DNA from: Eledone cirrhosa
Taxonomy: Eukaryota > Mollusca > Cephalopoda > Octopoda > Eledonidae
Direction: 5' to 3'
NCBI GenBank assembly: GCA_964016885.1
Contig: OZ024749.1
Location: 20,943,751 to 21,007,750, forward strand
DNA: 64,000 nucleotides
Shown: in pieces, positions 21,270 to 31,599 of the stretch
Layout of the letters: each line of letters begins with the position of its first letter
Numbering within the stretch: the first letter of the stretch is position 1
Program-made: the position numbers and the translations under genes
Notes under the pieces: generated by a model
What the model saw: the letters and a program-made list of their open reading frames with translations, nothing else
What the model was told of the DNA's origin: nothing
Database searches by the model: none

Positions 21270-21299
21270 AATATAACACACATATATATATATATATAC

Positions 21300-21330
<31 letters not shown>

Positions 21331-21541
21331 CCAATATAACATATATATATATATATATATAGAATAAGTAAAAGCGAAGTAGTTTCAGATGTTCAAGTCC
21401 TTTAATAATAATGCTGTGATATATATTTCAATGACGACACTGGCCACACTGTTCTGTGTGCGAGTGTCGTGACATCATCAGACAGCTTGTTACATAATAA
21501 GGTTATGTTTCCGAGGCAATCCAAGTTGAATCGACATGGAA

Positions 21542-21605
<64 letters not shown>
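21270..21605. repeat. (TA)n cluster with short unique insert
   Basis: TA runs at 21,281-21,297, 21,303-21,330, 21,341-21,360 and a long one at 21,545-21,602. The unique part 21,365-21,540 holds GGCCACACTGTTCTGTGTGC and GTGTCGTGACATCATCAGAC. I recognise nothing in it. Confidence 0.8.
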
Positions 21606-21606
<1 letters not shown>

Positions 21607-21638
21607 AAGAAATGAAGTGAGTCATTGGGTGGGTAATG

Positions 21639-21786
21639 TTAACACTTTCATTACCATATTTCTGATGAAAGACACTGCCTGTATGGCTTTTAAATCATTT
21701 TGAAAAAACAATCAAGAAATTGGAGGGATTTAGTAAATACATCCAACTTTCTCAATATTAAACTGGTGTTTAGAATATAAAGTTTC
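21639..21786 (-). repeat. TTAA-MITE-2, left half
   Basis: TTAACACTTTCATTACCATA end, TTCTGATGAAAGACACTGCC, GGAGGGATTTAGTAAATACA and AACTGGTGTTTAGAATATAA. It is cut at a TTAA by MITE-1. Confidence 0.65.
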
Positions 21787-21966
21787 TTAACCCTTTAGCA
21801 TTTACATTACTCTATATACACTATTGTATTTTGGGGGTAAAAGCCTTATCTTACTTAATTATCTCTCATAATATCGAATCTACGAGATTTTCATATTTAT
21901 TTTGAGAACAATACCTTAATGTTAGTATGAGTGGCCATTTACAGCCAGTTTGAACAGTAAGAGGTA
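21787..21966 (-). mobile_element. TTAA-MITE-1, right end lost
   Basis: TTAACCCTTTAGCATTTACA, CATAATATCGAATCTACGAG, CCATTTACAGCCAGTTTGAA. After GTAAGAGGTAAGC it runs into SINE-tail-like AGCATGGAAAAGTGG. Confidence 0.85.
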
Positions 21967-22345
21967 AGCAAGCATGGAAAAGTGGATCTGAAATGCTGAT
22001 GCTGAACCTATAAAATTATGTGGTCCCATGCGGTACCTTGTGGCAAAGTGCAGGAAATGACAGACAGTGAAAATCAGTAATTTGGTCATCTGAAACGTGA
22101 TAGCTGGGGTACAGGTTCAATGAGAGGGCTCCATACTTTTCTATGCAAGATCAGTGCCAGTAAATGTCAAATCAATTGTACTGAGAATATACACATGTAT
22201 CTATATTCCTTTCACTACCATATTTCTATTGAAAAAGAATTTGCCTGCATGCATATATATAATCATCATCATCGTTTAACGTCTATCTTCCACGCTAGAA
22301 TGGGTTTATTATAATATACATTATATACAAGATATGGTGGATTAT

Positions 22346-22515
22346 AGTAGAAGGTCGGACGCCATGCTTTCCAGTATAGAGTTACGGCCCTTGCCATTCT
22401 GAGTTCAAACCGCGTCGAGGTTAACTTTGCCTTTCATCCTTACGGGGTCGATAAAATAAAGTACCAGTAATGCACTGGGATATTGCTGGCCTTGTGCCAA
22501 AAGTAGAAACAATTA
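22346..22515 (+). mobile_element. SINE-A copy
   Basis: GGTCGGACGCCATGCTTTCC, GAGTTACGGCCCTTGCCATT, GAGTTCAAACCGCGTCGAGG, CTTACGGGGTCGATAAAATA, CAAAAGTAGAAACAATTATA. About 15 head bases missing. Confidence 0.9.
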
Positions 22516-22544
22516 TAAACAAGATATACACCATCAATATCAGC

Positions 22545-22680
22545 AATTACCATCCATTTTCCCATGCAATCATGGGTTACAGAAGTTGTCCAGTTGTGAG
22601 ACAAGCTAGGTGAGATGAGTGTCTTGCTCATACAGAACTTATTCTGGCTTGGTTTCTACAGCTGGATGCCCTTCTAAACG
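22545..22680 (-). mobile_element. SINE-C fragment
   Basis: CCATTTTCCCATGCAATCAT, GGTTACAGAAGTTGTCCAGT, GTGTCTTGCTCATACAGAAC and CAGCTGGATGCCCTTCTAAA. Confidence 0.7.
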
Positions 22681-22698
22681 GCAATATATATATATATA

Positions 22699-22919
22699 TC
22701 ATCATTTTACGTCCGCTTTTCCCTGCTTGCAAGGGTGGGACGGGAACTGATTCTGGCTTGATTTCTACAGCCGGATGCCCTTTCTAACACCAACCTCATT
22801 TACAGTGAGTGCTGGGTGCTTTTTTTCCGTTGCGCCTACACGTCCACTTTAGAGTATGGGCTGGGTGTTTTTTTGCTGTGGCACCTCCATGACCACTTTG
22901 CAGTAGAATGATAGGGACC
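22699..22919 (-). mobile_element. SINE-B, head truncated, doubled module
   Basis: Starts with the complement of the tail (TCATTTTACGTCCGCTTTTC). It has two successive modules, each GGGTGCTTTTTTTCC-like, separated by CGCCTACACGTCCACTTTAG. It stops at ATGATAGGGACC, before the core. Confidence 0.85.
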
Positions 22920-23166
22920 ATTATAAATATATAATATATCCACTGTAGATATTATAAAAACACCTTGATTGTTAGTTACAACTAGGAAGTGTTAAGATAA
23001 GATTTTCAAATGTAACAGATGCTATGATGACAAGACAATAGGGAATTTAGTCAATACAATTACTAATATATAACATGACAAGCAACAACCCTGGAAAAAC
23101 AAGGTGACAGCTGTGTTTTATAGGAGATAGTAGATAGTGTTATGAAAAAATACAACAAAATAACCA

Positions 23167-23454
23167 TTAACCCTAGTCTTACCAACTTGGAGAAAATCGA
23201 CCCTGGTTCTATGAAATAGAATATTTACTATTGTATTTTTGAAATCTATGAGATTTTGATATTTATTTTGTGAACAATACCTTATCAATATGAGCAACGA
23301 ATTACACTTGGTTTGAACAGAAAGAAAGAGGCGAGAGAATTCTGGCCATATAGGGCCGGTTTAAATGCTAAAGGATTAAGTAAACCCCTTAAAGTTCTTC
23401 ATTAATTAATTGAAATAGGCTGTATCTAATTAGAAATAGTCATGAAAGGGTTAA
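23167..23454 (+). repeat. TTAA-MITE-2 containing a MITE-1
   Basis: Starts TTAACCCTAGTCTTACCAAC, with GGTTCTATGAAAT. It ends TAGTCATGAAAGGGTTAA. A MITE-1 occupies 23,221-23,379. Both outer TTAA sites are intact. Confidence 0.65.
23221..23379 (-). mobile_element. TTAA-MITE-1, left end lost
   Basis: TTTACTATTGTATTTTTGAA, ATCTATGAGATTTTGATATT, GAGAGAATTCTGGCCATATA, then AAATGCTAAAGGATTAA. Nested in MITE-2. Confidence 0.85.
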
Positions 23455-23459
23455 CTCTT

Positions 23460-24143
23460 TCTTTACCCTAATTTTTGATTAAGAGTTTTGATTAAGAGTT
23501 TGGGAAAAATCTGCTAAAATTATGATTTCATCAAGATGGTATATGTAACATAAAAAGTAGTTATATAAACTTATAGGTTTTTATTGAAATAAGGAACCCC
23601 CTTTTTTTTTTGTAGAAAGGTTGGCAGCAATCAGGCTAATTCAATGCCACTATCATCCTCTAAGGGATGGATGGGGCATAACAGACCAAGTCATTACTAA
23701 GCGGGAGTCACTAGACGTACAGATGGACAGTTGGGGGGAGGATCCGTTGTGTTCCTGGGATCTAGAGTGAACAAACACATACATATATATAAACACTCAC
23801 ACATACATATAAACACACAACAGAATCGTTTTCCATTAATGAACAAATGACTAGTTAAAATAAAGTACCCAATACATCAAGTATGCAGGATATATATATA
23901 TATATATGTATGTATGTATGTGTGTGTTTACATTTAATGTTTGTATGTTGACAAAAGGAGATGAGTAAATTAAATGCTCGAGTCAATACAATCAACTAAA
24001 TGCACTGAAGGCAGTGTCCCATGAAAGGGTTAAGAATTTTGCTTTGCAATAAGGTTGTGTTTTTTTTCTTTCCTGGTGTCATCTTGGGCCAATGTGTTTA
24101 ACATTTTTTATGACAGAACTGGGAGGATGGGAGTCTCTTGTCA
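23460..24143. other. Spacer, no gene found
   Basis: AT-rich with a (TA)n/(TG)n run at 23,888-23,925. The GC-richer piece 23,640-23,770 (GGATGGATGGGGCATAAC, GGGGGGAGGATCCGTTGTG) may be a retrotransposon end, but I cannot assign it. Confidence 0.4.
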
Positions 24144-24309
24144 TTAACCCTTTAGCATTTAAACTGGCTAGAATTGATCAGCTACTCATACCAATGTTAA
24201 GGTATTGTTCTCAAAATAAATATCAAAATCTCATAGCTTTGACATTATGTGAAGTAAAGACCTTACCATGAAAATACAATAGGAAATATAGGCTAATGTA
24301 AATGCTTAA
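24144..24309 (+). mobile_element. TTAA-MITE-1, internally deleted
   Basis: TTAACCCTTTAGCATTTAAA, GGCTAGAATTGATCAGCTAC, AAGGTATTGTTCTCAAAATA, GCTAATGTAAATGCTTAA. The right CTAAAGGG repeat is lost. Confidence 0.85.
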
Positions 24310-24558
24310 GAAGGCTGTCAAAACCTGTGCAGATACATGAAAAGATAATCCACAAACCAAGCTTCAGCACTCACAAAGCATGGGTCAGAAGACATTTTAC
24401 CCAAAGTGTCACATGGCAGGGTATGTCTGATCTCTCCCTCCCCAACCACAGTCATGAAGTTCACAACACCAGAGGTTACTCCAATATTATTAGTGTTAAA
24501 TGGTTAAACGAGAAAGTACAAAACTTCCTCATAAATGGGGCATCAGTTTAACACAAAG

Positions 24559-24835
24559 TTAACCTCTTGCTATTGACGACCAACGAAGAAAAGGGTCTAT
24601 TTAACTACATAATTACCAACCTGGTTGAAACCGGTTGTGGTTCTATGAAATAAAACCACCCATTTTAAAGATTTCCAATTTAAATTAAAATCTTCCAACA
24701 ATTTTATATAAGAACCTTAGATTAAGTTCCTATCCACTAAGATATGAAATAATTCAGAATTTCAGTAAATCTCCCCAAATTCTTCATTAATTAAAATAGA
24801 GTATTTCATTAGAAATGAAGTCATGAAAGGGTTAA
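24559..24835 (+). repeat. TTAA-MITE-2, full-length example
   Basis: Bounded by TTAACCTCTTGCTATTGACG and GTCATGAAAGGGTTAA. The interior has CCGGTTGTGGTTCTATGAAA, AATCTTCCAACAATTTTATA and CTTCATTAATTAAAATAGAG. Ends of the CCYYTT type inside TTAA again suggest a piggyBac-type origin. Non-coding. Confidence 0.6.
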
Positions 24836-24839
24836 AAGG

Positions 24840-24925
24840 ACTGTAGCAACACGAGATGAAGTAAGTACCTTGCTCAAGGACACAACACACTGCCCAGTCA
24901 GGGAATCAAATTGGTTGACAGCTCA
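24840..24925 (-). mobile_element. SINE-F fragment
   Basis: AGTAAGTACCTTGCTCAAGG, ACACAACACACTGCCCAGTC, and GGAATCAAATTGGTTGACAG: a core plus box-B side in minus orientation. A hAT element is inserted straight after it. Confidence 0.65.
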
Positions 24926-24934
24926 GTCTACACC

Positions 24935-25192
24935 CGTCATGGGCAACCTGCGAAGCTTTCTGAATGGCTCGCCTTAGTCTCCTATGTGAAATCTTTCTGA
25001 TTTTTTAACCCCAACTTTTCAGTTGTAATTCATCTTTCTATAATTTTTATGATCGAGGAAAACAACGTGCACAAATTCTGAAGAAACAACCTGAGTTACC
25101 ACCCTTTTTTTTTAATGTGGGCATGTATGTAAATTAGCGCTTGCAGCCTGCCTGATGGTGAGCCATATCTCAAAAAAGGTTGCCCATGCCTA
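24935..25192. mobile_element. hAT-type MITE with 8-9-bp target duplication
   Basis: GTCTACACC occurs at 24,926-24,934 and again at 25,193-25,201. Between these, the left end reads CGTCATGGGCAACCTGCG and the complement of the right end TAGGCATGGGCAACCTTTTT. ATGGGCAACC-type ends are common in hAT elements. It is 258 bp with no frame. Inserted in the SINE-F copy. Confidence 0.75.
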
Positions 25193-25259
25193 GTCTACAC
25201 CAACACCCATAACTACATTATTCCTGCATACCTTCACTGTATACTGTACACATGAAATA

Positions 25260-26258
25260 TAAAGATAGCTGTATAATACATTTGATCAACAGCAACCTGT
25301 CCTCTTATCTGTTCTAGCTAACAGGCTTAAGCCATGCTGGGGCATGTCCATTGCAGGAAACGAAAACAAGGAAATGAGTCAATCATTAGATCGAACCAAG
25401 GAAACAATGTTTCCATTGGTCTTTAAATTGTTGATACTACATGCCAGTTATAACTCCTTGCAGATATTACGTAATATACAGTATTTTGGTCCAGAACACA
25501 CTGAACTACATGGACCAGAAAACTTACCCTCGGTCTTACAACCACAAACCCACTAGGCGACAAACCTTCCATTACCAGAAAAACAAGCAGCCAGTGTTTG
25601 TTGCCAATATTTTTAAGTACCATTGGCTGCTAACACACTGGGTATTCTTTATGGTATTCTAAATAACAAAAGAAGGTAAAACTGTTATCCCAAAGTTCAA
25701 GCTTGCTAAATGTCTTCTTGTCAGACAATCAGTTTAATGCCTACAGGATAATAATGATAATAATAATAGTAAAACACACACACAAACAAAAATAACACTG
25801 GTCTGTTGCAATCTTTGACTGGCAGTAAATTCCAAGAAATCCTATGTTAAGTAAGATATTGCCCCTCCCTAGCATCTGGCAATGGCAAGCAAGAGAAATC
25901 AGCCACCACCACTATGCCTCATTATATAATTTTGTATGTACGTGTGTGTATATACACACATACATACGCAAATGTGTATATATACATATATCAAACAAAG
26001 TGAACTTTTATTGCATCATAAAACAAACCAAGCTGACCTAATTTTGATTTTCTTTTAAAATAGACAGATCCGTGGCATTACAAAAATTACCAAAAATATC
26101 CCAAACCCTGGATTTCAACTACTACTATTACCACTACCACCACTAATACAACAACTACAATAATACTGCATGTGTTAGCACAAGTCAGAAAAGCTAAGAC
26201 ACAGAAAATGGCATGATATCAAAAATAGATTTTTAGAGTTCAAATCTTTGGTATCATC
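25260..26258. other. Spacer, no gene found
   Basis: Includes a weak match to an inverted-pair repeat (AAACAATGTTTCCATTGGTC, TTGATACTACATGCC at 25,403-25,445), a GATAATAATAATAG tract at 25,750 and a CA/TA run at 25,940-25,990. The overlapping frames at 25.3-25.7 kb are under 75 codons with no domain I know. Confidence 0.4.
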
Positions 26259-26410
26259 ATCATCAGTATTGTTTTTACATCCTCACCCTTTGCTTGAGAT
26301 GGGGAGAAACAACATTTTTGAGGCAGAATCATATGCCTGAATGCCCTTCTTGGGGTCAACGTACACTTGGAGTCATGTAGCACTGCATATCAAACCACGG
26401 GGCCATGGGG
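26259..26410 (-). mobile_element. SINE-C-like fragment, diverged
   Basis: ATCATCATCAGTATTGTTTT, CATCCTCACCCTTTGCTTGA, GCCTGAATGCCCTTCTTGGG and GCACTGCATATCAAACCACG (box-B side). Confidence 0.5.
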
Positions 26411-26449
26411 GTTCCTGTTAATCTAAAATAACTAACACAGATACATATA

Positions 26450-26589
26450 TCATATATACTTGAATATAAGACCAAAAATATTGATGGTAAAATGAAGGGG
26501 TTGGCTTATATCTACCATTTAAATAGTATAATAGATTAGCTGCCTCGGTTTTGATTTTTGTCAATTATATTTGAGTATGTATGGTAATT
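26450..26589. mobile_element. Non-autonomous TIR element (ACCATATATACTTG family)
   Basis: Left end CATATATACTTGAATATAAG, then ACC. Right end TTGAGTATGTATGGTAATT, its imperfect complement. 140 bp, shorter relative of the 19.35 kb copy. The interior has GAAGGGGTTGGCTTATATCT. Confidence 0.6.
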
Positions 26590-26596
26590 TATACAA

Positions 26597-26925
26597 TGGG
26601 CATCCACAAGACACCTGGTCAGACCAATGGCATATTTCAAAGACATTTGCCCAAGGTACCATGCGGTGGAATAGAACCAAAACCTACATGGTTAGAAAGT
26701 AATCTGCTTAACCCTTTAGTATTCACATTACTCTATATTTACTGTTATATTTTCATGCTAATGGCTTTAACTCACATAATATCGAGTCTACGAGATTTTG
26801 ATATTTATTTTGAGAATACCTTAACATCAGTACGAGTGGCCGGTTATAACAGAAAGAGTTGAGAGAATTCTGGCTGGTTTTTTAAATGCTAAATGGTTAA
26901 CTACCACACAGCCATGCCTGTATAT
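26597..26925 (-). mobile_element. SINE-G split by a MITE-1 at TTAA
   Basis: ACAAGACACCTGGTCAGACC, CATTTGCCCAAGGTACCATG and GGTGGAATAGAACCAAAACC (box-B side) lead to AGTAATCTGCTTAA. After the MITE the SINE resumes with TTAACTACCACACAGCCATG. The intact SINE would have a single TTAA at this spot. Confidence 0.8.
26708..26900 (-). mobile_element. TTAA-MITE-1, full length
   Basis: TTAACCCTTTAGTATTCACA left, AATATCGAGTCTACGAGATT, GAGAATTCTGGCTGG, then AAATGCTAAATGGTTAA right. Flanks show a clean TTAA duplication in a SINE-G. Confidence 0.9.
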
Positions 26926-27125
26926 AAATACAAACACCTCTAAAGATATAGCCTATACCACTTTACAGCTCACAGTTACCACCATTTATAATTCCACAGG
27001 CACACACATTTCCCCTTGGCACAAGTTGTGCCTCAGCAGTTTAGATTCAATTACCCTACACCTGGACATACATTGAGAGGCAAAACTGTCTGGATTAAGA
27101 GGTATCATAATACAGTAAAAATATA

Positions 27126-27240
27126 ATGGTTTCAGATTTAGACACAAGACCAACAATTTTGAGTTGAGGGAAGTCAATTAAATCGACCCCAGTGCATTAC
27201 TGATACTTTATTTTATCGACCTCAGAAGGATGATAGGTAA
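27126..27240 (-). mobile_element. SINE-A, 5'-truncated
   Basis: GGTTTCAGATTTAGACACAA, AGTCAATTAAATCGACCCCA and TTTTATCGACCTCAGAAGGA, minus orientation. Confidence 0.75.
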
Positions 27241-27244
27241 TATA

Positions 27245-28100
27245 AAATATCAGTTACATAATACAAGATATGTAATGCACATAGCCCCGCCCCCTCTCCC
27301 AGGTCAAACATAGAGGGTTACATCTAAATCAACCTATGACCGGTTTATTGGAACCTGTGCATCTCTCTCACTCTCGGGAGAGAGAATGAGGCAAACCGTA
27401 ACAAAAACAATTTTTTTAGTCCGTTCCCTTGCATCCAAGATTGTCTCAGAAACGTAACCTTTTATTCAATTTTGCTGTCTGAAGTAATCACAATAATTGT
27501 TAAATAATCAAGTGACCATGATTGTCATTGAAATATGTATCACAGCTGTAATAAAGGACTCTTTAATATCCACAACTTCACATTTTCCTCATTCTAATCA
27601 TACTTAGTCATTCTTATTTTGAAGAAGTAACATGACATTAAGTGCTTGAATTGAATGGCTTCAATGTTTACCGTATGTATGTGTGATATATATATAAAAG
27701 GGGCCAAGAGGATTGTTCAGTAATTTGAAACAAAGATATGACAGCTTCCCTGGTTCCATGATCAAATGCACCCTGCACATAGCAAGATCGTATCTTGTAA
27801 CTGTGAGGTCAGTAACCCTAAGCACTGACAGTCCACCAAGATCTGTTCAAACCTTGTTAGAGAAAACGGATGGATGTTAAATGATGATGATGATGATATA
27901 CAGTGTGTGCAAGGAGACAGATAGAAAGAGATACAGAATGACCGAAAGAGAGAGAGGGTCAAAGATAGAAGTAGAGAGAGAACACACAAGTTTCTCTAAT
28001 GCAGATTAATTAAAAAGCAGCACATACAGAAACAATGACAAAAAGTTTTAAAGAAATATTGCAGCCAAACAGCTTAGGGTCAATACACCACCACATTAAC
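27245..28100. other. Spacer, no gene found
   Basis: GC-richer piece 27,276-27,400 (AGCCCCGCCCCCTCTCCCAG and CTCTCTCACTCTCGGGAGAG, the latter a short hairpin) is unassigned. A SINE-C tail piece lies at 27,862-27,897 (GATGTTAAATGATGATGATG). GA-rich tract at 27,915-27,985. Confidence 0.4.
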
Positions 28101-28106
28101 AATATT

Positions 28107-28314
28107 ACATATACCACCACCACAGCTAACACTACTACATATACCACCACCACAGCTAACACTACTACATATACCACCACTACAGCTAACACTACTACAT
28201 ATACCACCACCACAGCTAACACTACTACATATACCACCACTACAGCTAACACTACTACATACACCACCACCACAGCTAACATTACTACATATACTGCCAC
28301 TACAGCTAACACTA
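28107..28314. repeat. Minisatellite, 30-bp unit x 7
   Basis: Unit ACATATACCACCACCACAGC plus TAACACTACT. Successive units from the second on alternate CCACCACCAC and CCACCACTAC at one site, giving a 60-bp higher-order period. Because 30 is divisible by 3, frames stay open on both strands (110 codons plus; 134 and 81 minus). These are low-complexity and not credible genes. Confidence 0.95.
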
Positions 28315-28429
28315 AACACACACACACTAAACAGTTAATGGACATTATATTATCAGTACAGGAGTGACATATTGTAATGTAGAATGGTGGTAAACACATG
28401 GCAACGCCTAGCAACAGACATCAGGCACA

Positions 28430-28899
28430 CATATACACACTAGCCACAAATGCACATATACACAACCATAAACACCCATGCACATACCCCAACCACAATC
28501 ACATGTATATACACCAACCACAATCATACACAAACCTTACAAAACATTCCAGAATTTATCATTACAATACATAGTCAATGTATCTATACACCCACACTAC
28601 GTGTCACCAACTCTCTCTCTCTCTATATATATATATATATTATACACACAACAAATTTATCAGCACGCTACAGTCAATGTATCTACACGCACACTTCAAA
28701 CTTTTACAGTACACTACTTTGTCAATGTACATGTGCGTGTGTGTATATATATGTATGTATTATATATATATGCATATATACACACACATTTGCAAGTGAG
28801 AGTTGAAAGACTACTTAGCTTATACAATTTACCTGGGATGAGAACAATGTATAAGTACACACACAGACAAGTCTATACACATGGCATACATGTGTATAT

Positions 28900-28942
<43 letters not shown>

Positions 28943-28945
28943 GAA
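28430..28945. repeat. CA/TA/CT microsatellite cluster
   Basis: CTCTCTCTCTATATAT at 28,613-28,640, CA and TG runs at 28,735-28,790, and CACACACACATATATATA at 28,902-28,939. GTCAATGTATCTA occurs twice about 100 bases apart (28,573 and 28,673), a diverged tandem unit. Confidence 0.75.
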
Positions 28946-29231
28946 AGAGAGCAATAGACAAACAATCTATAAACAGAACACACCCATGCTAGTTAATGTA
29001 ACACAATTGTTAAACCACAGGTTATTGGGTATAGTCAATACATTAAACTGTAGGGGCTAAGTGTGTGTGTGTGTATGGCTGGCTATGTGTCTATGGCAGG
29101 CTAAAGACTGGCACAATAAACATGTCACCAAGCTACATAAATGCAAGTGTGGACATGATCTCTGGCCAAATTTAATCTATAAAGGAGAGAGATGTGCAAT
29201 ACATATAAAAAAAAAATCCAAACTTGGTTAA

Positions 29232-29470
29232 CACACCACACTGCATGCTCTTCCTTTCAAGCACATATCCCATAAAATTAATCCCACCCTGTCAGCTCTT
29301 CCTAAGTTAATCTTGCCCTCACTCACAAGCCAAACACCATCAGCTCTTCCAAAGTTAACTTTGCCCTCACAATAAGCCAACTCTGCTAGCTCTTCCCAAG
29401 TTAACCCCACCTTCACAACACCACAAACATGCCAGCTCTTCCTTTCACCACAAAGCTACACTTGTCCCCA
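29232..29470. repeat. Degenerate minisatellite, ~58-bp unit
   Basis: About four units with GCTCTTCC, AAGTTAA, TTGCCCTCAC and AAGCCAA. Frames on both strands through here (62 and 65 codons) are repeat-derived. Confidence 0.65.
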
Positions 29471-29845
29471 CACTGTCAATTCCTACTTTCCAGCACACAT
29501 CTTATAAAAGCTGAGAAGTGCCAGTCCTTGACACTTCAGTTAACCCAGTCCTCACACCACCAAGTTAATCCAGTCAACACCCACCACCCTATCTCTGCCA
29601 TTAGTCCACCTACTTCCTGTACATAATGAAATTACATAAACAACAATTTACTGGCTAGCTATAAACAGTACAAATAGCCAATTTCTTTTTATTTATTTCA
29701 TATCACTGATGAAATACAGATGTAAATATTAAATATTTCTGAAAGTGGCTGAAGTATCCAATTCTGTAGTACACTTGGATCTTGATGACATTTGTACCAA
29801 ACGATGTCATTAGGAATGCATTATTGTACTTCTGCTGTGTAAAGT

Positions 29846-30020
29846 GCTGCATGGAGTTGCAGTTCTTTACGTTCTGAGTTCAAATCCCGCCAAGGTTAAC
29901 TATGCCTTCATCCTCATGGGGTCGATAAGGTAAAGCACCAGTAAATACTGGGGTCAATTTAATCGACTTTCCCCTCCCCTTCAAATTGGTGGTCTTGTGT
30001 CTAAAGTTGAAACAGTTATT
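29846..30020 (+). mobile_element. SINE-A copy, long-tail form
   Basis: TACGTTCTGAGTTCAAATCC, GCCAAGGTTAACTATGCC, GGGGTCGATAAGGTAAAGCA, GGGGTCAATTTAATCGACTT. This form has the extra TTTCCCCTCCCCTTCAAATT segment missing from most copies here. Confidence 0.8.
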
Positions 30021-30171
30021 GTATTTCTAGAGCCATGTTTCTATACACATGTATGTACAGCATGATGTGTGTGTGTTTTATATATCCATCTGCATTGTAG
30101 AGGCTTCCAAAAACAACCATTTTTAGTAATCCACAAGGCTTCGTGCAAACTTCAACATTCATATCAACAGC

Positions 30172-30240
30172 TTTTAACGTTCATTTTCCACACTAGCATG
30201 GATAGGATGGGCTGTCCCTTTGTGAAAGATCTGGTCGGAA
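30172..30240 (-). mobile_element. SINE-C tail fragment
   Basis: TTAACGTTCATTTTCCACAC, TAGCATGGATAGGATGG, GTCCC. Confidence 0.55.
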
Positions 30241-30255
30241 GACATCACTATGATC

Positions 30256-30365
30256 ACATCACATTACAAACTAATGCTATTGCAAATTTTCACAATGATC
30301 TGTCTACAAGTAAAGATACTATAAACATTTAAATTCAAACAGTTTTTTTAATATTTTCTGCTAAA
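30256..30365 (+). repeat. Repeat H fragment
   Basis: TTGCAAATTTTCACAATGAT, CTGTCTACAAGTAAAGATAC, TATAAACATTTAAATTCAAA, then a TATTTTCTGCTAAAT block. Confidence 0.6.
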
Positions 30366-30605
30366 TAAAACAAACTATTTACAGAAATATCTATAAAAAG
30401 CAATAAAGAAATGAATAGAAGAAAAAAAAAAGAAATTAACCTTTTAGCATTTCCATTACTATATATTTACTATTATATTTTCACAGTAAACACCTTATCT
30501 CGCATATCAAATCTGACATTTTGCTGTTATTAAATTTGAGAACAATACCTTAACCCTTTAGCATTCGCATTAATTTTCAAACGTCATGCTTATCTGTTCG
30601 CATTA

Positions 30606-30819
30606 TTGGCAGTATCGGTAGAGGGTTGGACGCCATGCTTTGTCGCATAGAGTTACGGCCCTTTATGATCTGAGTTCAAATCCCGCCGAGGTTAACTTTG
30701 CCTTTCATCCTTATGGGGTCGATTAAATAAAGTACCAGTCACGCACTGGGGATCAATTTCATCGACTTTTCCCTCACCCCAAAATTGCTCGCCTTGTGCC
30801 TATATAAGAAACCATTATT
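30606..30819 (+). mobile_element. SINE-A inside the piggyBac-like element
   Basis: TTGGCAGTATCGGTAGAGGG head, GAGTTACGGCCCTTTATGAT, GAGTTCAAATCCCGCCGAGG, CCTTATGGGGTCGATTAAAT, then the long tail form CATCGACTTTTCCCTCACCC and GCCTATATAAGAAACCATTA. Nearly full length. Confidence 0.9.
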
Positions 30820-30999
30820 TTCAGTTAATCATACTCAAGAGGGTTATCAATTTCATTTGTTTGTAATTTTATTAATTTTCTATGTGCAGGCTTGAAATGT
30901 TGTCAGTAGATGTTTAAATATCAATAATTTACAATTATATAATTTCACCTGATTTTTTTTGGTTAAATTTGATTTTTATGGGCAGGTGAAATTAATTAA

Positions 31000-31599
31000 T
31001 AGGGGCATTTGAAGCATCAACCAGGTGCAATAATGGTTTAATTTTAAATACGTTGTTTTCGGCATAATACTTGATATATAAGGATCACTAAACCTTATAT
31101 CAGTGCTCCAGTAATTCCAGTTTTGGAAATTGTTTTATACCGAACATAATATTTACGGTAAAAAATGCTTGCATTTCCGCAGCATCTGCCGGTCGCCAAA
31201 CAGATCGGGTTTTCCTTGATTTGAAATCTGTTGTTGGGTATATCGATTAATCTCTTTTGCCACAACTTCGAAGAAAGTTTGTGGTAAAAACAAAAAAGAA
31301 ATAATCCAGTGCTTTAGCATCGGAAGCCAATGTGTGTTGTGGACCAGTATTTTAAATAAAAATCGGGACTAGTGTGGTATTTTTTCAACCACGTTGCTGT
31401 AATATTTCCAATGGCACCCTGGAGACCTCCGTTTTCACTTTCAAAACAACAATCATCCATCGCCGGACGAAATTTCAGAAATATAAACATCAGATTTATT
31501 TGAAGATAAATCACTAATATTATCGTTTGTTTCTTGTTTATTTTGAATGTTGTTGTGTGTAAAACCTTCAAAGTCGGTATCGCTACTTTCATAAGCCAT
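31000..31599 (-). pseudogene. Decayed piggyBac-type transposase, N-terminal part
   Basis: The likely start codon is at 31,597-31,599: ATG opens MAYESSDTDFEGF, then an acidic S/D-rich stretch with SDVYISEISSGDG, typical of piggyBac N-termini. The frame then shifts several times. Recognisable later pieces are RPAMDDCCFESENGG, NRYTQQQISNQGKP, VNIMFGIKQFPKLE and YWSTDIRFSDPYISSIMPKT. These match the opening of the family's DDE nuclease domain (DDE_Tnp_1_7) as I know it. Nothing equivalent to the catalytic aspartates or the C-terminal Cys-rich domain is left. At least three frameshifts and one stop. Product would be non-functional. Confidence 0.8.

Noticed and set aside
27345..27400. Hairpin CTCTCTCACTCTCGGGAGAG as regulatory site
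   Set aside because: Short imperfect stem in a CT/GA-rich piece, with no gene nearby to support a role.
28010..28414. 134-codon minus and 110-codon plus frames
   Set aside because: Open only because a 30-bp unit is repeated. All frames are low-complexity.
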